Origin: Wolfiporia cocos
Lineage: Eukaryota > Basidiomycota > Agaricomycetes > Polyporales > Phaeolaceae
Direction of reading: 5' to 3'
Length of the DNA stretch: 64,000 bases
NCBI GenBank assembly: GCA_029448655.1
Contig: JACCLO010000007.1
Location: 3,698,477-3,762,476 of the forward strand
Positions within the stretch are counted from its first letter, which is position 1, and every line of letters begins with the position of its first letter. Below, piece after piece: positions 50,443 through 60,457 of the stretch. A program made the translations under genes and the position numbers. Below the pieces are notes generated by a model. It had not been told where the DNA came from. It saw nothing but the letters and a program-made list of their open reading frames with translations, and made no database searches.

Positions 50443-51281
50443 TGACGTCTCAAGCTGCCAGTACATAGTATAACACCAAGGGGTAAGCCTCAAATCAGAC
50501 CATAAGTCATCCAGCAGGAGGTTAGAAGAAAAGTAGGGGAAACGCCCCCATAGAGAATATGGATGCCCTAGCGGCAATTGTTAAGTCTAGCGCTGTAGGA
50601 TGCTAGATGTTCGGTTATATACATGATGTATACTATTCATGAGTAGACCTGTCCTAATGGCTTGGTCTGTGTGTAGTGCTAATATGGTGTGACTATGGTG
50701 TGATATGGCATGTACCTGGTAATGACATTCGTGAAGGTTTCTAGGCCTTCTTGTCATGATGGAAAGTAAGCGGGCTACAAGGCCACATTGTGATAGTGGA
50801 GTGCTACGCTAATAATAACACTTGATATATGGAACTGCTAGGCTTCTAGCTGGAAGGGTTGTCCTAATGGCTTCTAATGATGTTGATGATCATGTTTCAG
50901 GTATTTGATATGTAACGTATCAGAATGTCTTCTGATGAGCTTTTCTATGGTGTCATGACCTAGTAATAGTGTTGTCATGATGATGTCATGGTCTGGTCCA
51001 GTAATGGAACCTGATGTCATAACTTGTACAGATAAGATAAGAGATAAGGTCACCTGGTTTGGTGGCTATGATTGGACTTAGTGGCACATATCTAATCTGA
51101 TGTAGTTGAGTAGGTCACATGACCTGGAAGGTCATGTGACTTGGTAATTTCTAGTGCATCGGAAAGCCCTTGGTCATGTGATTCTAACAATGTAGATGAG
51201 AAGACCTGTACTAGTAAAGGGGCTGCACGACTTCTATTATGAGAATAGAGAATGTGGGAAATGCCTTGTAAAACTGTGACA
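50443..51281 (-). repeat. Old LTR, family G (about 839 bp)
   Basis: It starts TGACGTCTCAAGCTGCCAG and ends AACTGTGACA, with a minus-strand TATATAACC motif near 50625. CpG is strongly depleted, suggesting age and methylation. No target duplication found. From 51282 to 51660 nothing is recognised. Confidence 0.6.
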
Positions 51282-51806
51282 CATTCACTTTGTTTACTAC
51301 TCTTGCAATTCCTGCTTGACGGGTCACTTGTCTTATTGACTGCAACCAACCCTTACAACTGCATTAGCAAGTCCAAGCCTAGACTTGCATCAAAGATATT
51401 ATATGGATTCTATTAGCCTTTCAGTATTTTATTCTGACGTTACCTTTACGTGAAACAATTTATTTGTCAGACACAATGAGAATAGACCAATGCAATGACA
51501 GTTTATTTTATATTCTCACATATGACACAGATTGTGGTCACCCTAAACTGATGGATCTACATCATACAAAACACTTTCTTCATACCTCAGGAATCGTAAC
51601 CTATATGAAGTCAGATAAGTGACAGTAGATTGTTAGGCCTTATTGTCACAATCCTGTCTCTGTGACATCTCAAGCTGCCAGCACAAGATAGAGTTTTAAG
51701 AAGAAGAAAAGAGTTCCCAGGCAAGCACACGATGCTCAGCAAGAGTAGAAAAGAGTAGGGACATGCTCCAAGTTCACATTGTTGAGTCTAGGAAAGTAAG
51801 TCCCTA

Positions 51807-54800
51807 TGGTGCCAATGGCCTAGTCACTGCCTCTTTTGTACAAGTCTTACTGCTCGCTCAGATTGGGGCCTAGAGACAATCGGTCTAGCCAAAATGCTTA
51901 GATTGAACATAGGAACAAAATGGCTAGGCGGATTTCTCTGAAAATCAAAATCGAGAAATTTATATGTCCAAATTTGGCCAGTTGTGGGAAAGCAGTACTA
52001 TATATGGAAAGTATTGACATCTCTACCTATCTGACTAATTTAAATATAGTATATCAGTCAAGCTGACGTGCGAGGGTCTCTGGAACACGGTGGTAAGACT
52101 TGTATCGACGAGAACTGAATGCCTGCACCTGTAATTGAGCATCTTTTGTGCCCAATCCTGAGTGATAAGCATCCATCCACCTAACAACCCGGTGCTCCCA
52201 TTTCCAGATTGTCTCGACACTTACCGATGCCAGTGCATCTGGCATATTGGCTTGTAATATTGGAAACGTATAATCACAGTGGTTGCGGAGATACTTCTTG
52301 ACAGCACCCCAGAAGTATTCAATGAAATTCAGCTCACAGTGATATTTTGGTAAAAATATGCACATGTGGCCTGCATTCTCAATGACTTCCTGGACAAGAG
52401 TTTTCTGTTCCTTGAAGTCTGGCTGATTTTCGAGTATGTGCTTGGCACAGCAACTGATCACATCTGGGTCACATTTCCTGTGACACTGCATTCGCAGTCC
52501 ATCAACTCGGAGGCTTTGCTTGATGAGAATTTGTCGAATCCCTTTGGGAAGATTGGGATGATCAGGATGATTGTATGGAAAATTCATTTGTTGGATAATT
52601 TTCTGATCATTCTTCATGAACCAGCCATCACGCATTTGTGCCTGCTTTCCACCAGGGCACAGATTCATGCGTGACACAAGAAGTGCATCCTCAGCGAAGG
52701 CAGAATGTCCTTGTGAGTGGTCAACAGCAATTAAGGCTTGGAATCCGGGGCCATGCAATTTTTCAAATGTCGGAATGATCTTTGTTTTCAGCTATGATCA
52801 ATTATTTTGTGAGTCAAGTCTGCTACAGATTTGTCATGGCATACCTGGTTCACAAACATCTCACCGTTCCAGAAGCCATCATGATTTTTACCATATTCAA
52901 GGCCTTGTCCCGCATCCTTCAACCAACCGAATGTGGAACAGATTACGTCGCTGCAGTGAATGCCCCTGCCGGGACCCTTTTTTTGTAGTGGCTGCTCACC
53001 TTTGAAAACCCAGCTTTTTTTGACACCATCATGTGCTTGGGCAGTCATTTTGTCATGCACCACAAACACTAGATGGCACTCAACATAATTTTCTGTTTGC
53101 TTGTTGACCTCTTCCGAGACATTTCCAACGACATACTCGATCATTCATTTTTGATGCTGTGCCATTGCTGGCAGGAAGACTTCTTGACGATACCTGACAA
53201 CATCTGGCCACTCATGACCATCATAATAGAGGCTCTTCTTGTGCTCGATGTACTGGAAGCCTTCTCGATGAAGCCAATCGTGCGCAGTGCTCAGGGAGAT
53301 TTCTTGGCCAACCTTCAAGTGAATCCATGGGAAGAGTTCAAGCTCCATATACTTCTTTAACCCTGCTGGCATCTCCTTACGAATGATCTCTTTCAGATAC
53401 TGCTGAGCAGCTGCTGGTACCATGCTGTTTTTGGTGAATTTGGTGAGTTTTTCGGGATTCATGGCCCATTTGTTTGACTGCACGTATGAGCGTAGCTCCA
53501 CTTGCACCACAGGGTCCTGTAGCAATGTATAGGACTTGATATGCCGGCCCTTCAAGGATACGGGAAGTTCTCGCGCATTCAACCATCTTCGAGCCCACTT
53601 CTGCACCATCCTTACACCCCATTTTGCAGAAAATGGCTTTTCGCTGCACATTCCCCTGCCACAGTCATGGAGTGCTTGTATTTGACAATCAAGTGCAGAT
53701 AGCTCTCAATACAGTGCCTGCAGCAGGCCTGCAGACTGTTATCGCCTGAAATAAAGGTATGTCGCTTTGATTTAATGAATTTCTGGATTGCATCAAGTCC
53801 ATTCTCGAAGGTCCGCATACGGTTCTCCTTGATGTGAGAGTGGGTAATGGGTGCTGGCACTTCAAGCTTGCAGTGCTTTGGAGGGGGGGTTGTCTGGTTG
53901 GAGCGGACAGTGCGCTGCTGCTGTGAGGGGCTGGAATCCACAGTAAGTTCAGCCTCGTCCATTTTGCTCTCTTCCTCCTCCTCATGCATGAGTAACTGTA
54001 GCATCGCACTTTGATGCTCCTGGCTATTGTGGATGTTCTCTTCACTTCCTTCTCCACCTTCAGCACCCACATCTCCGGTTTCGTACTCATCCTCTGATGA
54101 TGAGATATCAGAGAGATATCCACAGAAAATCTTATCTCCACTCAGTGCTGGCTGGCGAACACTTGGAATGGTATGTAAACCACCCTGTTGCTCATTTGAC
54201 TGCTGCTCTGACAGCTCAGGACCCTTCTGTGTCGAGAAAAACGAGTGCATGAATTGCGCACCAGAGCTGTGCCCGAAACTCGTCAACACATACATTTTGC
54301 CCATGAATTGTGATAAGTACCTCTTACGGTGAGCCTGTTCATCCCGAAGCTTCTTATCGTGCCTCCGTTTCGTTCTGTCTGACATGCCATTGTAACCCAG
54401 AGCCCGGTTGCTCTCTGCTTGCTTCCAGACGCTCTGAGACATTGGTCTCATTAGGATACCGAAGGCATCCCTGTTGCGTTCTTTCCTCTGCTGTGCCATC
54501 TCCAGACTCTGACGCAGCTCATCACCCTCCAACTCAGACAAATCGTTGTTGTTGTCGTCATCATCTCCGTCATCATCTCCGTCATCATCTCCGTTGTTGC
54601 CCTCGTCATCATTCAAGTCCTCTCCATCTTCATTCTTGTCCGAGGAGATCATGTAACTCACATCCCCCATCCATGACGAGCACTCGTCATCCTCATCTGA
54701 GCTTATGCAGAGAACATCTCGCACAGCTGATACTTGGGCTTGTGATGTGCACGACTGCTTCCTGGCGCTGGCGTGTGTGCTCAACTGCTTCCCAGTACGT

Positions 54801-55075
54801 GCACGAGCAGCGGCAGCTTTGCGTGCTTTCTGTATCTTACTAGAGCGCGGCATGTAGTGAAATAGTACATACACAACAGGCCTGCGCCATTGCCGTATCT
54901 ACACCACAACGAGTGTTCAAATGTTCTCTCCGTGCCGTACTATACCCAAAATGTTTAATCTCAGGGTGCCGCCAGGTACCAGCACTTATGTAAACCCTGC
55001 ATTAGGGTTAACGTGAAGTTGCCCACAGGATTTGGCTACTGTACAAAAGAGGCGGTGACTAGGCCGTTGGCACCA
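51807..55075 (-). mobile_element. Tc1/mariner-type DNA transposon (3,269 bp)
   Basis: Terminal inverted repeats at 51807-51842 and 55040-55075 (34 of 36 bases matching; left end TGGTGCCAATGGCCTAGTC) are flanked by a TA duplication at 51805-51806 and 55076-55077. It contains one transposase gene. Non-coding stretches 51843-52053 and 54853-55039 are its untranslated ends. Confidence 0.9.
52054..54852 (-). pseudogene. DDE transposase (Tc1/mariner superfamily, large fungal type), inactivated
   Basis: It begins at ATG 54852 (MPRSSKIQKARKA). A long acidic low-complexity N-terminal half is followed by a helix-turn-helix-like region (WGVRMVQKWARRWL, LSTAHDWLHREGF), then YYDGHEWPDV and the catalytic core: VVHDKMTAQAHDG (first Asp), AVDHSQGHS (second Asp) and PKYHCELNFIEYFWG (Glu). 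A 53-bp GT-AG intron at 52792-52844 joins MFVNQ to LKTKIIPTF. Two lesions: a 1-nt frameshift near 53630 (between AAKSHF and SAKWG), and an in-frame TGA at 53147-53145, where a CGA (Arg) codon in the AQHQK-MIEYV run would fit. All three catalytic residues remain. Confidence 0.85.
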
Positions 55076-55476
55076 TAGATGCCTAGACATATAAGACCTT
55101 ATACTACTACTAATGTCTACCCTAATGCAGCTAGTCTGTGCACATGTTGTGGTATCATAGTGATGCCATAAGGCGTCATAATATGGTGCTATCTAGGAAT
55201 AGTGCAGTATGTCATAGAGATGACACTGGCTCTGTAAATATGCCTTGTATGCCATAAATGTGGAGGAAGCAGGCCGCTATGTCATACCTGTCAGATAAGC
55301 AGGCCACACTAAGTATAGACCTATAATAATAGGCATGATGTCATAGACTGGGCCAGTATGGGCCCTGATGTTGTAAACGATGGAATGTGGGGCCTTGTAA
55401 ACTAATAATAGTTCTGACCTCATAGTGTCACAGATTATTGTCACAGATTTGGGACATAGCACATTTTTCGCGCAAT

Positions 55477-55749
55477 TATAGCACCAATTCTGGCCTTATA
55501 CAAGCCTCTACAAAGTTATCCGGGACTTATCCCACCATGCCGAACCTGCCGAGGTATTATAATGGAACCTTACGGCCGAATAGGCCTTAACCTACACGTG
55601 ACCCATAGCACCGGCCCAACGCTACACCACATGACTGATTACGTCATCACTAAGGCAACGTGCTTCGCTGTGCCTCATCCTGTGATCCACGTCATACGTC
55701 TAGGTCATAGCACCGCCACCGCTACGTCACAACCCCGTCATAGAGTCTA
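55477..55749 (+). repeat. 273-bp direct duplication within LTR E, left copy
   Basis: Matches 58848-59120 except for one G/A change near 55713. It flanks the composite insertion 55750-58847. Confidence 0.9.
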
Positions 55750-55858
55750 CTACCCTGGCGTGTGCTGTTGCTCTCCCTTTGAGCTATTATTTTTTTTTTT
55801 TTGCTCTATGGGTGTGTCCTTGGCTTCGTCGTGGTACTCCGGTCGTCGCGCGTTGCAT

Positions 55859-58507
55859 TTAGCTGTGCGGTTGGTCATAATATAGGTGACCTCTGACCAG
55901 AGGGTATTGTCGGTATGGATCTTGAGGAATGTCAGCGGGTATCAGGTCTGCCAAGGTTTCCACCACCAAAAACATCTCCTCATGCTCCCTGCCCTGTGCA
56001 TCTTTCCTTTTGTGAAGGAATATCTTCATGATGTGGCCAGCATGCTGTGTGTGAGTATCTGGGGCCTCGAACATGATGTTACTGTCCTTCATACTGCTGT
56101 GATGATCGTGATAGGTGATGCCTTTGATGAAGACCCTGGTGCAGGACACGACAGTGGGAGATAGGGATATGCGATTGCGGGTGCCCCTATGCCCATGTAT
56201 GTCGGTGTACAGTTCAACACCTGCCTTCTGGCTCAGAAGCTGGATCAGTGTGTTGAGTGTCATATCATCCAAGGTCTCGGTTCTCACAAACTTTCCTAGG
56301 TCACCTCGTGGAGTGGAAGGCAGCTGCATATTTGCAATCTTGCAAAGTCTAGTGCCGTGCCTATCCTCCATATATACCGCATCATACACATCCACAAGCT
56401 CTGCCATGATGCCATGTACATGATCTTCCTGTATCAGTGCCTGAAGACTCACCGCTCGGCAGATATGGACCATGTACATTAACTCAAGCTCACCTGGGTT
56501 CATGAAAATTAAGATTCAGACTTCAATGATCACTGTGCAACATACTTACCGAATTTGAGATTTGTGTGTTCACGTTGCAGTGTATAGTTTAGTTGCTCTG
56601 AGAAAAATGTTCTGACAGAGTGAACTGGACTGAATTCATGAAGAAAATCGCCCATGTGAAACGCTAGATGGTGATTTGGTTTGAAATCTACCTCCTTGTA
56701 AAGCCCTTTCAGAGACTTGAGATAGTGAGTTATAGATGCATTGTAAAGCACGATCAGGTCGTCGGACGTCTCCAGCAAACTGCTCACTGTCACAGCGGTC
56801 ACCAGTTCCATGAAATTGTGCAGCATACCATGCTTCTTGCTCATAGCTGACTCCGCACCCCAGAGTTGGATCAGTGTGATAGGAAAATTGATTGTGCAAG
56901 CAGTCAGCCATTAAATGGCATGTAGCTTTCCTCGCTCCGATGTCCCAAGGTTCGTGGGAGCAGGATTGATCCACGACGGAAGCTCAGTGTAAGCTAAATT
57001 GACATGGATCTGATGCAAAGTTTCGCACCTGAGGACAGTGGTCATGGTATCTCGATCGCCAGTTCTGTCCTCAAGTACTGGAGGCAGGGTCTGGACTGGA
57101 GGCAGGATCTACATAGATCAATATTAAGTTCTGAAGACAGCAGGGTGACACACAGAACTGCATGCTTACTGGATGCTGTGTCAAGCTTTGTGTTGCCATA
57201 CCTGTCATTGAAGATGTCCGCTAGAAAAGATGTAAGTCTTTCATGGAACGTGGTACATTCAACATGTATCCATCCGATCAAGCAACTGGTCAGGATTGAT
57301 TTCGTTCCATTTGAAAGCAGCATTCTGTGTTCACACATTGCCACAAGAACCGGCTTTGTAAAATTCTTCATGGTGCTCTCGGAACATCCCCTAGAAAAAG
57401 ATCCCTCTGCTTTGATGACACGCTCCTCCAAGGGAAGCTGAGCTAGCAGCATGCTTGCACCCGTTTGACTGAGCCTCACCACCATTTGCCTATCTTCGGC
57501 CCCGAGATTTTGGCCATGATGCTACGATCTGAAGTATTCAATGGCTGCACGTGCACACCGTGACTTGTGACAGAATTACAATACCTACCCAGTCTAGCAA
57601 TGTCTTCAAGATAACTTTCTTCTTATTTGACCATCGTAGGTTATAGATCAAGGCAAGATGCCACAGTACCACTTTCTTGCATGAGCTCAGCTCCATAGGC
57701 GTTCCACGATGTAGATAGGTTAACCCTTGCAGCATATCAGCATCAGGTGGTCGCACGGGCACCTTGTGCTTGCTGTTATAGATGCTGTCTCTGTCATTCA
57801 CATCCTCCTTCATTCCCCACACGTCCCGGCAGTGCGTCTTCAAGAGCCCAAGGTATTGGTTATGCATGGTATCGATGACTGTGAAGAGGATTGGATCCCA
57901 ATACAGGAGGTAGAGAGGTTCGGACCACCGCACGCCATTCTTGTCAAACGTTTCTTGCCGCGCCTTCACTGATGTCTTCGATTTCCACTGTTCCACAAGC
58001 CTCCAGTGCTCCTGTGGAGAACACTTGCGCCACTGCTGTGAGTCTAAGTTCTTTCTCAATATCCTCCAGCTTCTGCCAACAGAAGCTGCAGAAATACGTC
58101 GCTGAATGACCACCATAGCTTGATACCTGCCACACTGCAGGGAGGTCACATAGCAAGGGAATGAGTGCACAGCATACCAAGTGGCCATTCACAAAATCTG
58201 CAGCCCTACTGCAGAATACACCTGGCTCCCAGAAAAGTGCTAATTCGTCAACAAGGGGATGCAGGAAGTGGTTGAGCTGATCTAGTGATGACTTTGTAGG
58301 ACCTAGAACAATTCCGACAAGATACATGCTTTCTGGGAGATAGCGAATGTGGGGAGGCAGATTTAAACAGACCATATAGATGCCGGTGACTGATACCTGC
58401 TGCTTCGCCTCCTTATTGTAGAATGGGTTAAAGCTGTCAACTAGTGTTGTGAGGTCCGGTCCGGTCCGGTCTTTTGCATGTTTTGGGCAGGACCGAGGAC
58501 CGGGACC
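55859..58507 (-). pseudogene. Plavaka/tnp2-like (CACTA superfamily) transposase, fragment
   Basis: The recognisable core reads DSFNPFYNKEAKQQVSVTGI, YMVCLNLPPHIRYLPESMYL, FLHPLVDELALFWEPGVF, then a CSFCWQK zinc-like motif and VRWSEPLYLLYWDP. All are typical of fungal Plavaka-type transposases. The frame changes just after DIEKEL (about 58060), which looks like a one-base lesion, and at least one intron begins near 57590. The later frames (57485-57042, 56844-56530, 56503-55859) are open but I cannot assign domains. The N-terminus is missing: upstream of 58507 the frame runs into a family F LTR. A 13-14-base poly-T lies downstream at about 55789. Confidence 0.75.
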
Positions 58508-58847
58508 TGTTACGAATATTTTGATTTTTCGAATATCGACAGAACTCGCCATTGGGTGAATACGATACAGGGACTTGTTGCGCAACCAACTCCCCTGGCT
58601 ACTCGTGACTCTACTGGGCGCATCCCCAGTTGTACTAGTCTGCAGGGCGCGTTTCATCTTTGGCAGATCCAACTCTGCCATCGTTTTATGTTCATCGTTT
58701 ATTAGCTGATAGATGGCGTTCAACCGCCATCATTCCTATCTATCGTCTCAGATATATCACTACATACCTATCAAACGTTTGGTACTATAGCATAGATAGT
58801 ATCGGTGACATCTGGGACGGACTTGACCCCTAAAACCTAACGTAGTA
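58508..58847 (+). repeat. Family F LTR, 5' part only
   Basis: Starts TGTTACGAATATTTTG, and follows the minus-strand sequence of 31714-32421 from its 32421 end for about 335 bp. It stops at a TATA stretch where LTR E sequence resumes (58848). Confidence 0.8.
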
Positions 58848-59120
58848 TATAGCACCAATTCTGGCCTTATACAAGCCTCTACAAAGTTATCCGGGACTTA
58901 TCCCACCATGCCGAACCTGCCGAGGTATTATAATGGAACCTTACGGCCGAATAGGCCTTAACCTACACGTGACCCATAGCACCGGCCCAACGCTACACCA
59001 CATGACTGATTACGTCATCACTAAGGCAACGTGCTTCGCTGTGCCTCATCCTGTGATCCACGTCATACGTCTAGATCATAGCACCGCCACCGCTACGTCA
59101 CAACCCCGTCATAGAGTCTA
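58848..59120 (+). repeat. 273-bp direct duplication within LTR E, right copy
   Basis: See the left copy at 55477-55749. From here the LTR E body continues uninterrupted to 59930. Confidence 0.9.
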
Positions 59121-59935
59121 GAGTCCACAAGTCGACCAGCCTCTCCCTGTCAGCGAGCACCACTCGCATAATAATGGCAACATGGCACAACAGCTGACTA
59201 AGCTCCGTGCCCATCGGTCTACTACGCTGAGAAGCCTAACGACCACCACATGCATCACCGGCACTTCCTAAGCTCCGTGCTTCCCTCAATAGCACACGCT
59301 TCTATCACCGGCCTTATGCAACCCCCGGACTTCCCGTCACCGGCACAGTCCTACCTGCGGGCTTCTAGACCCGGCAATGTGCAACCTCCGTGCTTCTCAC
59401 GCCGGCGTTGCCATACCTCCGAGCCAGCCACAAGGCCTCGCTCCCACGCCACCACCGGCCTGATCATATCACCGGCTTCTGGCATACCACTCGGCCTTCT
59501 CGGCCTGAGTCACCAAGGGCCTGGCGAATAGCCATAGTCCCTCAAGGCACCGGTACAACTGGCCTTCCATATACCCGGGCTGCGCCCGCGTTCCACATGT
59601 CCACCGCAAGGTGACACCACCACTCTCTCATTTACCATTGGTCCGGCCATTACCGGCCTCCCACGGTCTCTTAGAGTAGAGTATACGTCAGCATACGCCG
59701 ATAGGGTGCACTGACCATTCCTTTAGGGCAGACACACTAGTTAGTAGCACGTGTTCTCACCCTGTACATATTTAAAGACCAAGGCTTGACGCCTTGATAT
59801 CTTAGTTCTATTCTTCTCGGCTACCGCCGCAGAAGCACCTCTCACCCTCTGTAGCTTGCCTTCTAACCCCTCACCAACTTGTCTGAGTAAGACCCTTAAG
59901 TTGGTGAGTCCCACAAGATGGCTTGTGTCAATTAT

Positions 59936-60457
59936 TTTGTGCACATCCAGAATTGTCCTCTCTTACTATGTTTACTGTACTTATTGCACATGGCTGGGGT
60001 CGATCCAACGACCTGAAGGTCAGTGGGTCATGTGAGTTGTGTCACATGACTTGCCAAACTCTTAGATTAGATAGCAGCACCAGGTACTATCACAGGAATC
60101 ATGTCAGGTGACCCTCCTTCTTATCTAAGATGTCAGGACTATTATTAGTCTACAAGCCTCACATTCTAGGTTTCTATAACCTCATGCCTATTATTATAGG
60201 CCCAGACTCAGTGTGGTCTGCTTACCTTACAGGTATGACATAGTGGTGCCATTTACTATACACATATGACATACAAGGCTAGTCTTACATAGTCAAGTCA
60301 TCTTCTATGACATACAGTGATATTCTTAGGATACAAAGGACATCATTATGATATACTGCACTATCATTAGAGTAGCACCACACCATGAGGGCTTATGGCA
60401 TCATGGGCTATACTTAGCCACTTATGCACAGATCACCTTAGTTTAGAGTGGTCTTAC
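59936..60457 (+). repeat. Old LTR remnant related to family H, inverted
   Basis: From about 60125 the sequence follows the reverse complement of 55081-55430 (CTATTATTAGT, CATGCCTATTATTATAGG, TGTGGTCTGCTTA, CAGGTATGACATAG). CpG-poor. No ends defined. Confidence 0.6.

Larger units (their letters stand above)
51661..55432 (-). repeat. Old LTR, family H, split by a mariner-type transposon
   Basis: The outer ends TGTGACA (51661) and TGTCACA (55432) form a 7-bp inverted repeat. The body resembles G (CTCAAGCTGCCAG start, GCCTTGTAAA end region). Removing the transposon and one TA leaves about 500 bp. No matching 5-bp target duplication, so it may be recombined. Confidence 0.6.
55439..59930 (+). mobile_element. 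Solo LTR, family E (about 1,121 bp), split by a composite insertion
   Basis: It starts TGTCACAG and ends TTGTGTCA, with a perfect target duplication ATTAT at 55434-55438 and 59931-59935. The inner segment 55477-55749 is repeated at 58848-59120 with one mismatch in 273 bp. Between the two copies lie a Plavaka-like gene and a family F fragment. The promoter region near 59768 (TATTTAAA) resembles LTR D. Confidence 0.85.

Noticed and set aside
50440..50444. Target duplication for LTR G
   Set aside because: AGTTG belongs to solo LTR K inserted at the edge of G; no matching bases follow the right end of G.
55789..55802. Poly-T as the poly-A tail of a retroposed Plavaka transcript
   Set aside because: The run is 40 bp inside the duplication boundary, and at least one apparent intron is retained in the gene, so LINE-type retroposition is not supported.
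59980..60035. tRNA-like stretch (GGTCGATCCAACGACCTGAA)
   Set aside because: It resembles a T-arm and variable region on one strand, but no acceptor stem, D-arm or anticodon arm can be built around it, and it lies in an old LTR remnant.
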